Below, in pieces: positions 40,045 through 52,400 of a stretch of DNA of 64,000 nucleotides. The translations under genes were made by a program, and so were the position numbers. Source of the DNA: Litoditis marina (Eukaryota > Nematoda > Chromadorea > Rhabditida > Rhabditidae); the NCBI GenBank assembly GCA_964036275.1, contig CAXIWQ010000425.1, positions 1 to 64,000 of the forward strand, in the 5' to 3' direction. Numbering within the stretch: position 1 is the stretch's first letter; each line of letters begins with the position of its first letter. The notes beneath the pieces were generated by a model, which was not told the origin of the DNA, did not search any database, and saw only the letters and a list, made by a program, of their open reading frames with translations.

Positions 40045-42126
40045 TATTTTGTGGCTGTGCGCCACAGAATAGATAGTCGTATTAGGTTTTTTTAGCTGGG
40101 AGCAACATACTTGATAGCCGTATAACCTTTTTTTCTGTAGCTGCACGGCAAAGAGTCAATAACCGCGTAAATTTGTCTTTTGTGGCTGTGCGCCACAGAA
40201 TATAAAGTCGTATTAGGTTTTCGTAGCTGGGAGCAACAGACTTGATAGCCGTATGAATTTTTTTCTGTAGCCGCAAGGCAAAGAGGTAATAACCGCGTTA
40301 ATTTGTCTTTTGTGGCTGTGCGCCACAGAATAGATTGTCGTATCAGGTTTTTGTAGCTGGGAGCAACAGACTTGATAGCCGTATGAACTTTTCTCTGTAG
40401 CTGCAAGCCAACAAGTCGATAACCGCGATAATTCGTATTTTGTGGCTGTGCGCCACAGAATAGATTGTCGTATTAGGTTTTTGTAGCTGGGAGCAACAGA
40501 TTTGATAGCCGTATGAACTGTTCTTTGTAGCTGCAAGGCAAAGAGTCGATAACCGCGTTAATTTGTATTTTGTGGCTGTGCGCCACAGAATAGATAGTCG
40601 TATTAGGTTTTTGTAGCTGGGAGCAACATATTTGATAGCCGTATAACCTTTTTCCTGTAGCTGCACGGCAAAGAGTCAATAACCGCGTTAATTTGTCTTT
40701 TGTGGCTGTGCGCCACAGAATATAAAGTCGTATTAGGTTTTTGTAGCTGGGAGCAACAGACTTGATAGCCGTATGAACTTTTTTCTGTACCTGCAAGGCA
40801 AAGAGGTAATAACCGCGTTAATTTGTCTTTTGTGGCTGTGCGCCACAGAATAGATTGTCGTATCAGGTTTTTGTAGCTGGGAGCAACAGACTTGATAGCC
40901 GTATGAACTTTTTTCTGTAGCTGCAAGGCAAAGAGGTAATAACCGCGTTAATTTGTCATTTGTGGCTGTGCGCCATAGGATATAAAGTCGTATTAGGTTT
41001 TTGTAGCCATGAGCAACAGACTTGATAGCCGTATAAACTTTTTTCTGTAGCTGCAAGGCAAAGAGTCGATAACCGCGTTATATCGTATTTTGTGGCTGTG
41101 CGCCACAGAATAGATAGTCGTATTAGGTTTTTTTAGCTGGGAGCAACATACTTGATAGCCGTATAACCTTTTTTTCTGTAGCTGCACGGCAAAGAGTCAA
41201 TAACCGCGTAAATTTGTCTTTTGTGGCTGTGCGCCACAGAATATAAAGTCGTATTAGGTTTTCGTAGCTGGGAGCAACAGACTTGATAGCCGTATGAATT
41301 TTTTTCTGTAGCCGCAAGGCAAAGAGGTAATAACCGCGTTAATTTGTCTTTTGTGGCTGTGCGCCACAGAATAGATTGTCGTATCAGGTTTTTGTAGCTG
41401 GGAGCAACAGACTTGATAGCCGTATGAACTTTTCTCTGTAGCTGCAAGCCAACAAGTCGATAACCGCGATAATTCGTATTTTGTGGCTGTGCGCCACAGA
41501 ATAGATTGTCGTATTAGGTTTTTGTAGCTGGGAGCAACAGATTTGATAGCCGTATGAACTGTTCTTTGTAGCTGCAAGGCAAAGAGTCGATAACCGCGTT
41601 AATTCGTATTTTGTGGCTGTGCGCCACAGAATAGATAGTCGTATTAGGTTTTTGTAGCTGGGAGCAACATATTTGATAGCCGTATAACCTTTTTCCTGTA
41701 GCTGCACGGCAAAGAGTCAATAACCGCGTTAATTTGTCTTTTGTGGCTGTGCGCCACAGAATATAAAGTCGTATTAGGTTTTTGTAGCTGGGAGCAACAG
41801 ACTTGATAGCCGTATGAACTTTTTTCTGTACCTGCAAGGCAAAGAGGTAATAACCGCGTTAATTTGTCTTTTGTGGCTGTGCGCCACAGAATAGATTGTC
41901 GTATCAGGTTTTTGTAGCTGGGAGCAACAGACTTGATAGCCGTATGAACTTTTTTCTGTAGCTGCAAGGCAAAGAGGTAATAACCGCGTTAATTTGTCAT
42001 TTGTGGCTGTGCGCCATAGGATATAAAGTCGTATTAGGTTTTTGTAGCCATGAGCAACAGACTTGATAGCCGTATAAACTTTTTTCTGTAGCTGCAAGGC
42101 AAAGAGTCGATAACCGCGTTATATCG
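40045..42126. repeat. Tandem 1041-bp higher-order duplication
   Basis: Eight units at about 40045-41085 and 41086-42126 match unit by unit, including the unusual GCGCCATAGGAT and TGTACCTGCAAGG variants. Similar multi-unit steps occur nearby (520 bp at about 44.5-45.5 kb). Confidence 0.8.
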
Positions 42127-45100
42127 TATTTTGTGGCTGTGTGCCACAGAATAGATAGTTGTATTGGGTTTTTCTAGCTGGGAGCAACATACTTGATAGC
42201 CATATAAACTTTTTTCTGTAGCTGCACGACAAAGAGTCAATAACCGCGTTAATTTGTATTTTGTGGCTGTGCGCCACAGAATATAAAGTCGTATTAGGTT
42301 TTTGTAGCTGGGAGCAACAGACTTGATAGCCGTATAAACTTTTTTTCTGTAGCTGCAAGGCAAAGAGGTAATAACCGCGTTAATTTGTCTTTTGTGGCTG
42401 TGCGCCACAGAATAGATTGTCGTATCAGGTTTTTGTAGCTGGGAGCAACAGACTTGATAGCCGTATGAACTTTTCTCTGTAGCTGCAAGCCAACAAGTCG
42501 ATAACCGCGATAATTCGTATTTTGTGGCTGTGCGCCACAGAATAGATTGTCGTATTAGGTTTTTGTAGCTGGGAGCAACAGATTTGATAGCCGTATGAAC
42601 TGTTCTTTGTAGCTGCAAGGCAAAGAGTCGATAACCGCGTTAATTCGTATTTTGTGGCTGTGCGCCACAGAATAGATAGTCGTATTAGGTTTTTGTAGCT
42701 GGGAGCAACATATTTGATAGCCGTATAACCTTTTTCCTGTAGCTGCACGGCAAAGAGTCAATAACCGCGTTAATTTATCTTTTGTGGCTGTGCGCCACAG
42801 AATATAAAGTCGTATTAGGTTTTTGTAGCTGGGAGCAACAGACTTGATAGCCGTATGAACTTTTTTCTGTAGCTGCAAGGCAAAGAGGTAATAACCGCGT
42901 TAATTTGTCTTTTGTGGCTGTGCGCCACAGAATAGATTGTCGTATCAGGTTTTTGTAGCTGGGAGCAACAGACTTGATAGCCGTATGAACTTTTTTCTGT
43001 AGCTGCAAGACAAAGAGGTAATAACCGCGTTAATTTGTCTTTTGTGGCTGTGCGCCATAGGATATAAAGTCGTATTAGGTTTTTGTAGCCATGAGCAACA
43101 GACTTGATAGCCGTATAAACTTTTTTCTGTAGCTGCAAGGCAAAGAGTCGATAACCGCGTTATATCGTGTTTTGTGGCTGTGTGCCACAGAATAGATAGT
43201 TGTATTGGGTTTTTCTAGCTGGGAGCAACATACTTGATAGCCATATAAACTTTTTTCTGTAGCTGCACGGCAAAGAGTCAATAACCGCGTTAATTTGTCT
43301 TTTGTGGCTGTGCGCCACAGAATATAAAGTCGTATTAGGTTTTTGTAGCTGGGAGCAACAGACTTGATAGCCGTATAAACTTTTTTTCTGTAGCTGCAAG
43401 GCAAAGAGGTAATAACCGCGTTAATTTGTCCTTTGTGGCTGTGCGCCACAGAATATAAAGTCGTATTAGGTTTTTGTAGCTGGGAGCAACAGATTTGATA
43501 GCCGTATGAAATGTTCTCTGTAACTGCAAGGCAAAGAGTCAATAACCGCGTTAATTTGTATTTTGTGGCTGTGCGCCACAGAATATAAAGTCGTATTATG
43601 TTTTTGTAGTTGGAAGCAACAGACTTGATAGCCGTATGATTTTTTTTGTAGCTGCAAGTCAAAATGTCAATAACCGCGTTAATTCGTCTTTGTGGCTGTG
43701 CGCCACAGAATAGATTGTCGTATTAGGTTTTTGTAGCTGGGAGCAACAGATTTGATAGCCGTATGAAATGTTCTCTATAACTGCGAGGCAAAGAGTCAAT
43801 AACCGCGTTAATTCGTCTTTTGTGGCTGTGCGCCACAGAATATATAGTCGTATTAGGTTTTTGTAGCTGGGAGCAACAGACTTGATAGCCGTATGAACTT
43901 TTCTCTGTAGCTGCAAGCCAACAAGTCGATAACCGCGATAATTTGTATTTTGTGGCTGTGCGCCACAGAATAGATTGTCGTATTAGGTTTTTGTAGCTGG
44001 GAGCAACAGATTTGATAGCCGTATGAACTGTTCTCTGTAGCTGCAAGGCAAAGAATCGATAACCGCGTCAATTCGTATTTTGTGGCTGTGCGCCACAGAA
44101 TAGATAGTCGTATTAGGTTTTTGTAGCTGGGAGCAACATACTTGGTAGCCGTATAACCTTTTTCCTGTAGCTGCACGGCAAAGAGTCAATAACCGCGTTA
44201 ATTTGTCTTTTGTGGCTGTGCGCCACAGAATAGATTGTCGTATTAGGTTTTTGTAGCTGGGAGCAACAGATTTGATAGCCGTATGAAATATTCTCTGTAA
44301 CTGCGAGGCAAAGAGTCAATAACCGCGTTAATTCGTCTTTTGTGGCTGTGCGCCACAGAATATATAGTCGTATTAGGTTTTTGTAGCTGGGAGCAACAGA
44401 CTTGATAGCCGTATGAACTGTTCTCTGTAGCTGCAAGGCAAAGAGTCGATAACCGCGTTAATTCGTATTTTGTGGCTGTGCGCCACAGAATAGATAGTCG
44501 TATTAGGTTTTTTTAGCTGGGAGCAACATACTTGATAGCCGTATAACCTTTTTCCTGTAGCTGCACGGCAAAGAGTCAATAACCGCGTTAATTTGTCTTT
44601 TGTGGCTGTGCGCCACAGAATATAGAGTCGTATTAGGTTTTCGTAGCTGGGAGCAACAGACTTGATAGCCGTATGAATTTTTTTCTGTAGCTGCAAGGCA
44701 AAGAGGTAATAACCGCGTTAATTTGTCTTTTGTGGCTGTGCGCCACAGAATAGATTGTCGTATCAGGTTTTTGTAGCTGGGAGCAACAGACTTGATAGCC
44801 GTATGAACTTTTCTCTGTAGCTGCAAGCCAACAAGTCGATAACCGCGATAATTCGTATTTTGTGGCTGTGCGCCACAGAATAGATTGTCGTATTAGGTTT
44901 TTGTAGCTGGGAGCAACATATTTGATAGCCGTATAACCTTTTTCGTGTAGCTGCACGGCAAAGAGTCAATAACCGCGTTAATTTGTCTTTTGTGGCTGTG
45001 AGCCACAGAATAGATAGTCGTATTAGGTTTTTTTAGCTGGGAGCAACATACTTGATAGCCGTATAACCTTTTTCCTGTAGCTGCACGGCAAAGAGTCAAT

Positions 45101-48100
45101 AACCGCGTTAATTTGTCTTTTGTGGCTGTGCGCCACAGAATATAGAGTCGTATTAGGTTTTCGTAGCTGGGAGCAACAGACTTGATAGCCGTATGAATTT
45201 TTTTCTGTAGCTGCAAGGCAAAGAGGTAATAACCGCGTTAATTTGTCTTTTGTGGCTGTGCGCCACAGAATAGATTGTCGTATCAGGTTTTTGTAGCTGG
45301 GAGCAACAGACTTGATAGCCGTATGAACTTTTCTCTGTAGCTGCAAGCCAACAAGTCGATAACCGCGATAATTCGTATTTTGTGGCTGTGCGCCACAGAA
45401 TAGATTGTCGTATTAGGTTTTTGTAGCTGGGAGCAACATATTTGATAGCCGTATAACCTTTTTCGTGTAGCTGCACGGCAAAGAGTCAATAACCGCGTTA
45501 ATTTGTCTTTTGTGGCTGTGAGCCACAGAATATAAAGTCGTATTAGGTTTTTGTAGCTGGGAGCAACAGACTTGATAGCCGTATGAACTTTTTTCTGTAG
45601 CTGCAAGGCAAAGAGGTAATAACCGCGTTAATTTGTCTTTTGTGGCTGTGCGCCACAGAATAGATTGTCGTATCAGGTTTTTGTAGCTGGGAGCAACAGA
45701 CTTGATAGCCGTATGAACTTTTTTCTGTAGCTGCAAGGCAAAGAGGTAATAACCGCGTTAATTTGTCTTTTGTGGCTGTGCGCCATAGGATATAAAGTCG
45801 TATTAGGTTTTTGTAGCCATGAGCAACAGACTTGATAGCCGTATAAACTTTTTTCTGTAGCTGCAAGGCAAAGAGTCGATAACCGCGTTATATCGTATTT
45901 TGTGGCTGTGTGCCACAGAATAGATAGTTGTATTGGGTTTTTCTAGCTGGGAGCAACATACTTGATAGCCATATAAACTTTTTTCTGTAGCTGCACGGCA
46001 AAGAGTCAATAACCGCGTTAATTTGTCTTTTGTGGCTGTGCGCCACAGAATATAAAGTCGTATTAGGTTTTTGTAGCTGGGAGCAACAGACTTGATAGCC
46101 GTATAAACTTTTTTTCTGTAGCTGCAAGGCAAAGAGATAATAACCGCGTTAATTTGTCTTTTGTGGCTGTGCGCCACAGAATATAAAGTCGTATTAGGTT
46201 TTTGTAGCTGGGAGCAACAGACTTGATGGCCGTATGAACTTTTTTCTGTAGCTGCAAGGCAAAGAAGTAATAACCGCGTTAATTTGTCTTTTGTGGCTGT
46301 GCGCCACAGAATATATTGTCGTATCAGGTTTTTGTAGCTGGGAGCAACAGACTTGATAGCCGTATGAACTTTTTTCTGTAGCTGCAAGGCAAAGAGGTAA
46401 TAACCGCGTTAATTTGTCTTTTGTGGCTGTGCGCCACAGGATATAAAGTCGTATTAGGTTTTTGTAGCCATGAGCAACAGACTTGATAGCCGTATAAACT
46501 TTTTTTCTGTAGCTGCAAGGCAAAGAGGTAATAACCGCGTTAATTTGTCTTTTGTGGCTGTGCGCCACAGAATATAAAGTCGTATTAGGTTTTTGTAGCT
46601 GGGAGCAACAGATTTGATAGCCGTATGAAATGTTCTCTGTAACTGCAAGGCAAAGAGTCAATAACCGCGTTAATTTGTATTTTGTGGCTGTGCGCCACAG
46701 AATATAAAGTCGTATTATGTTTTTGTAGTTGGAAGCAACAGACTTGATAGCCGTATGATTTTTTTTTGTAGCTGCAAGTCAAAATGTCAATAACCGCGTT
46801 AATTCGTCTTTGTGGCTGTGCGCCACAGAATATATTGTCGTATTAGGTTTTTGTAGCTGGGAGCAACAGATTTGATAGCCGTATGAAATGTTCTCTGTAA
46901 CTGCGAGGCAAAGAGTCAATAACCGCGTTAATTTGTCTTTTGTGGCTGTGCGCCACAGAATATAAAGTCGTATTAGGTTTTTGTAGCTGGGAGCAACAGA
47001 CTTGATAGCCGTATGAACTTTTCTCTGTAGCTGCAAGCCAACAAGTCGACAACCGCGATATTTCGTGTTTTGTGGCTGTGCGCCACAGAATAGATTGTCG
47101 TATTAGGTTTTTGTAGCTGGGAGCGACAGATTTGATAGCCGTATGAACTGTTCTCTGTAGCTGCAAGGCAAAGAGTCGATAACCGCGTTAATTCGTATTT
47201 TGTGGCTGTGCGCCACAGAATAGATAGTCGTATCAGGTTTTTGTAGCTGGAAGCAACATACTTGATAGCCGTATAACCTTTTTCCTGTAACTGCACGGCA
47301 AAGAGTCAATAACCGCGTTAATTTGTCTTTTGTGGCTGTGCGCCACAGAATATAAAGTCGTATTAGGTTTTTGTAGCTGGGAGCAACATACTTGATAGCC
47401 GTATGAACTTTTTTCTGTAGCTGCAAGGCAAAGAGGTAATAACCGCGTTAATTTGTCTTTTGTGGCTGTGCGCCACAGGATATAAAGTCGTATTAGGTTT
47501 TTGTAGCCATGAGCAACCGACTTGATAGCCGTATAAACTTTTTTTCTGTAGCTGCAAGGCAAAGAGGTAATAACCGCGTTAATTTGTCTTTTGTGGCTGT
47601 GCGCCACAGAATATAAAGTCGTATTAGGTTTTTGTAGCTGGGAGCAACAGATTTGATAGCCGTATGAAATGTTCTCTGTAACTGCAAGGCAAAGAGTCAA
47701 TAACCGCGTTAATTTGTATTTTGTGGCTGTGCGCCACAGAATATAAAGTCGTATTATGTTTTTGTAGTTGGAAGCAACAGACTTGATAGCCGTATGATTT
47801 TTTTTTTGTAGCTGCAAGTCAAAATGTCAATAACCGCGTTAATTCGTCTTTGTGGCTGTGCGCCACAGAATAGATTGTCGTATTAGGTTTTTGTAGCTGG
47901 GAGCAACAGATTTGATAGCCGTATGAAATGTTCTCTGTAACTGCGAGGCAAAGAGTCAATAACCGCGTTAATTCGTCTTTTGTGGCTGTGCGCCTCAGAA
48001 TATATAGTCGTATTAGGTTTTTGTAGCTGGGAGCAACAGACTTGATAGCCGTATGAACTTTTCTCTGTAGCTGCAAGCCAACAAGTCGATAACCGCGATA

Positions 48101-48824
48101 ATTTGTATTTTGTGGCTGTGCGCCACAGAATAGATTGTCGTATTAGGTTTTTGTAGCTGGGAGCAACAGATTTGATAGCCGTATGAACTGTTCTCTGTAG
48201 CTGCAAGGCAAAGAGTCGATAACCGCGTCAATTCGTATTTTGTGGCTGTGCGCCACAGAATAGATAGTCGTATTAGGTTTTTGTAGCTGGGAGCAACATA
48301 CTTGGTAGCCGTATAACCTTTTTCCTGTAGCTGCACGGCAAAGAGTCAATAACCGCGTTAATTTGTCTTTTGTGGCTGTGCGCCACAGAATATAAAGTCG
48401 TATTAGGTTTTTGTAGCTGGGAGCAACAGACTTGATGGCCGTATGAACTTTTTTCTGTAGCTGCAAGGCAAAGAAGTAATAACCGCGTTAATTTGTCTTT
48501 TGTGGCTGTGCGCCACAGAATAGATTGTCGTATCAGGTTTTTGTAGCTGGGAGCAACAGACTTGATAGCCGTATGAACTTTTCTCTGTAGCTGCAAGCCA
48601 ACAAGTCGATAACCGCGATATTTCGTGTTTTGTGGCTGTGCGCCACAGAATAGATTGTCGTATTAGGTTTTTGTAGCTGGGAGCAACAGATTTGATAGCC
48701 GTATGAACTGTTCTTTGTAGCTGCAAGGCAAAGAGTCGATAACCGCGTTAATTCGTATTTTGTGGCTGTGCGCCACAGAATAGATAGTCGTATCAGGTTT
48801 TTGTAGCTGGGAGCAACCTACTTG

Positions 48825-48829
48825 ATAGC
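48825..48829 (+). repeat. Target-site duplication, left copy (ATAGC)
   Basis: ATAGC directly precedes the 5' LTR and recurs directly after the 3' LTR at 59542-59546. Joining the outer flanks restores the normal satellite phrase CTTGATAGCCGTAT. Five bases is typical for BEL/Pao integration. Confidence 0.9.
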
Positions 48830-49167
48830 TGTCACGGAAACGTGATATTATAGTAAATTCATCAAACATTGTATCTTTCTAACTGTACGATTTCTCATTT
48901 GTATTCCTAGATTGGCATGGTTGACGGCATGGCCAGAATTAATGTGTTCTAATGTAGCTGAATACAGATTACATTCCCGCTCGACCAATCAGGATGGGAC
49001 ACCTCGACTATTCTTCACATAAAAGCCGGACCAGCAGGCCAATCGTCAGAACTCGACAGAGAGAAACATTGTCCTTGTGTTTCTTGCATGATATAAATAT
49101 TGTATTTGTATCTGTGTTCTCACTCACTACTAACCCAAACTTATCTATTCTGAAACCAGTCAGAATA
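48830..49167 (+). repeat. 5' LTR (338 bp)
   Basis: Starts TGTCACGGAAACGTGATATT and ends CAGTCAGAATA. I find no difference from the 3' LTR on reading them side by side. The boundary is set by divergence of the sequence that follows and by the ATAGC duplication. The end is TA rather than the more usual CA. The first bases can form a TCACG-GAAA-CGTGA hairpin (48832-48845). Confidence 0.93.
48985..49048 (+). promoter_or_regulatory. Candidate LTR promoter
   Basis: CCAAT at 48985-48989, a TATA-like CATAAAAG at 49018-49025, and an initiator-like TCAGA from about 49046 are spaced as in a compact RNA polymerase II promoter (TATA start to initiator about 28 bp). This would place the start of R near 49046. 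A second AT-rich TATAAATA near 49093 is an alternative TATA box or part of an RNA 3'-end signal. Confidence 0.5.
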
Positions 49168-49169
49168 AG

Positions 49170-49183
49170 TGGCGACCTCAAGG
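49170..49183 (+). promoter_or_regulatory. Primer-binding site
   Basis: TGGCGACCTCAAGG begins two bases after the 5' LTR, at the expected place, with the TGG that pairs with a tRNA CCA end. TGGCGACC would fit a tRNA ending GGTCGCCA, possibly an arginine tRNA, but the match has not been checked against nematode tRNAs. Confidence 0.6.
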
Positions 49184-49188
49184 TAAAG
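49181..49188 (+). promoter_or_regulatory. Candidate major splice donor
   Basis: AG|GTAAAG with the cut after 49182 is a good 5' splice site in the leader, upstream of gag. It is the natural donor for spliced env and accessory messages using the acceptors at 55131, 58195 and 58576. Confidence 0.55.
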
Positions 49189-49204
49189 TTCCTTCTCCTG
49201 CTCC

Positions 49205-49256
49205 AACTTGGATCCTACCAAGTTCCCTCTCACGTTGACTTTTCCAATAAAAGTCA
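49205..49256 (+). promoter_or_regulatory. Two leader hairpins before gag
   Basis: AACTTGG (49205-49211) pairs with CCAAGTT (49218-49224) around a 6-nt loop. TGACTTTT (49236-49243) pairs with AAAAGTCA (49249-49256) around a 5-nt loop. The second encloses an AATAAA (49246-49251). They lie between the splice donor and gag, where retroviral packaging structures occur. The role is inference. Confidence 0.5.
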
Positions 49257-49313
49257 TTTCTCTCCAATCCTGTGAACCCTCACGCTGATTCACCAACCTA
49301 GGTGATAGCAAAT

Positions 49314-49415
49314 ATGTCTGGTCCTATTCGCTCAAGCATTGGCTTAGGACACGCTCGTCTCAAAAAATATGTTGAAAAATACAAAAAAAGAGTTACCAAA
49401 ACTTTCCGCTCCTAG
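49314..49415 (+). CDS. Probable original Gag N-terminus, out of frame
   Basis: The first AUG after the leader opens a 33-codon frame ending TAG at 49413. The peptide is basic (it includes ARLKKYVEKYKK) and stops just after an A7 run (49383-49389). The main Gag-Pol frame is open across the same run and is offset from this frame by one. The basic start fits a Gag N-terminus better than the frame starting at 49369. The likely explanation is a single-base length change in or near the A run, or a base-calling error. A short upstream open frame with no relation to Gag is the alternative. Confidence 0.45.
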   Translation: MSGPIRSSIGLGHARLKKYVEKYKKRVTKTFRS

Positions 49416-52400
49416 TGATGGTCTCGAAACAGACACACTAACCAGTCATCTCAAAATTCTTCGAAAATTCCAAAAACAGCTAGAGTCAGCTTCCGAATCG
49501 CTAGAATCTCTGCATGATAAATGGATCAGTTTCATTACAAGTCTTTCGAACGCAAACGATCGTGCTGCGGAGACAAAAATTTATGAGGACTTTATAAAGT
49601 CACATGGTGATTATACTACAACTCTCGATAGCACAAAAGAGTTTCTTGATGATATTTTTTCATTAATAACTCAGCTAGAAGAAGATATTTCCAGTAGAAC
49701 TGACGAAGATATGGATGAAAATGACGCAGATGACGTGAACGACAATCCTCCTTCGACTGGCACAGCTCCATCTCAAAGTGGAAATGATCTCGCGTCGAAC
49801 AGGACAACTTCTACAGGTACTCCTAGGCCTACTTGTCCTCCTGCTCCTTTATCCACTCTAGCACATCTTCCTCCCATTACCATTCCTAACTTCAGTGGTA
49901 GTATAACTAAGTGGTCCTCCTTTTGGGAAACTTTCTCCTCCATGATTGATTCACAGTCGTTACCTGATTGTATCAAATTCTACCATCTTAAAGGTCACCT
50001 ACGTGGTGATGCTGCCAGATTGGTGGCTGGACTTCCAGTAGATAGTACAAACTACCCAGTTGCGCTATCCATCCTACGCGAAGCATACGGTAACAATGAA
50101 GTTATTTGTCATCAACTACGTTCCAAACTAATCAATTTCCGATCAATTGGAAAAACTTCGACTGATTTATTGAAGTCCTACCACTACATATCACAAGTTT
50201 TTCGCCAACTCACAGCGCTTGGTGACAATCCTGATACTACGTCTAACGCGCAGATCCTTGAATCTAGATTTCCTAGGTATGTCATGACAAAAGTACTCAC
50301 ACATTTTGCTGGAAAAAAGATTACAGCGAAACCCTTACTCGAAGAAATTGGAAAAGTACTCGAACAAAGTGCAGCAATTGATCGCATCTATGTCGATAAT
50401 TCTCAAACTTCGCGACCCAACTCACAATCCAACAATGCCACATCATATGGCCAACGGTTTTCCCACGCGAACATGTCGTCTCCTCACAATAACAACGGTA
50501 ACAATTCCTCTCAACGGAATAATGATGTTTTTCCATCTTCTACATTCGCAGCTGCAGGCTCTGTTCCTCAAGCTAATCCACAACGTCTCCGTAACGTTTG
50601 TGCGTATTGTCCCGTATCTTTTGATCATCAATCTTTCAATTGTCCGAACTATTCCTCTCCTCAGTCTCGAAAAAAGAGAGCAATTGAACTCCATTTGTGC
50701 TTTAACTGCCTAGGAAAACATTCCTCCAAAGATTGCAAAAGCAAGCGTACTTGTTCCAACTGTAAAGAGAAACATCACACATCTCTTTGTTTGAACCCTA
50801 CTTCACGTAACAGTCAGCCATCTGCTAGCACTATGTCTCGTAGACCTCCCCATGATAATAATCAAAAGCGACTGTCTCAACCTCCTCTTTACCACACCAA
50901 CACTGTGTATTCTACTGATTTTGTTCCGAACGAAACCTCCAATGTTCATTTTGACAATCCTGTTCAAAATTATTCTCCTCCTACAGAAACTGAAAAAACT
51001 CAAGCAGTTCTTTTCTCTCAAAATTATCCCAAAGATGATGTTTTGATGATGTGTACTTCTGTGATTGTTACACACCCAACTAATCCTGATATTCGTGAAA
51101 CTGTTACTGCATTTATTGATTCTGGAAGTACTAGATCGTACATTACTTCTGATTTAGCCTTTTCACTCAATCTTCCTTCTCATGGTACCGAAAAGCTACA
51201 AATTGATACTTTTGCACAAACTGAATCAACTATTTTGGAGACCAAACGTCATCCACTTCGTATTATCTTGAAAGATAGTTCTCAATTGAACCTCTCTGTC
51301 ACCTCAGTGGAAAAGTTGACCACAGCTATGAAAGTTGTTCCTATTAGGGAAAGTGATAAACAACTACTTTTGTACAATAAGTTCATTCCTATACCATCCG
51401 AAAAAGTTGAACCTTCAATCTTGATTGGTTCTGATTACTTGTGGGAACTATTAGATGGTTACTCTTACACTACCCTTCCTTCCGGTTTCCGATTATTAGA
51501 TACTAAAGTTGGACCCATGTTAACTGGTAAAGGCCGACTTCAGCATGCAGAACATATCCTTCAGTGTATTACAACTCCTGCACTAACTGATCAAACAATG
51601 CAAGATATGTTGGAAAAATTTTGGAATTTGGAAACTTTAGGTATAACTGATAGTCCTCATTCTTCTGATGATGAAGAAGCCATGAAACTCTTTTCCAAAA
51701 CAATCTGCAAAGTTGACGATCGTTACCAAGCGAAATGGCCTTGGAAATACAGTAATCCTGAGCTGCCAACCAATCGCGCGCTATGCACTTCCCGCTTACA
51801 TTCCGTGTTCAAACGTTTGTCTGCTACGCCAGAACTCATGGAAAAGTACAACAAAATCATTGAAGAACAGTTGAAACTAGGTATTATCGAACCAGTTGAT
51901 GAAAATGCTACTCCTGATAGTCCTATTCTTCATTATTTGGCTCATCATCCTGTTATTACGCCTCAAAAGACTACTACAAAGGTCAGAATTGTTTACGATG
52001 CATCTGCCAAGACTAAAAACAGTCTCAGCCTCAATGATTGTTTATATCGCGGTCCTGTTCTCTTGCCTGATCTCTGCGGTGTACTATTACGGTTCAGATT
52101 AGCTCCGATAGCAATAATCTCAGATGTTGAGAAAGCATTTTTGCAAATCAATTTAGCTCGTCCTGACCGCGAAGTGACTAGATTCCTTTGGTTGAAAGAT
52201 ACCACGCGTCCACCATCTGCTCAGAATACCATTACATATCGATTTGCAAGAGTACCATTTGGTGTTATTTCCAGTCCTTTTCTACTAGCTGCGACCATAC
52301 AACATCATTTGTCATCAAACAACAATCCCTTGTACCATGATATTTGGAAAAATCTTTATGTGGATAATTCCCTGCTCTCTGCAAATACGACAGAAGAAGC

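Larger units (their letters stand above)
10197..48829. repeat. 130-bp satellite array, segment 3 (main block)
   Basis: About 297 uninterrupted units by length. The three ~43-bp parts per unit remain recognisable throughout, and the hairpin part (GTGGC, 5-nt loop, GCCAC) is kept in nearly all units. Local subfamilies are defined by linked variants such as GTATCAGG versus GTATTAGG, GAGGTAATAACC versus GAGTCAATAACC, and poly-T length after the GCCGTATGA segment. These subfamilies recur in the same order in distant blocks, giving higher-order structure. No inserted gene is visible in the 38.6 kb. Confidence 0.95.

Noticed and set aside
1..48829. CRISPR array
   Set aside because: Repeats are contiguous 130-bp units without unique spacers, in a eukaryotic context.
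10197..48829. Telomere or subtelomere signal
   Set aside because: The phrase GTATTAGG occurs once per unit and TTAGGC appears only by chance. No tandem TTAGGC is present.
48994..49275. Open frame of 93 codons in the LTR and leader
   Set aside because: It runs through promoter, primer-binding site and splice donor. Its shortened twin in the 3' LTR ends at once in the satellite. It is explained as regulatory DNA.
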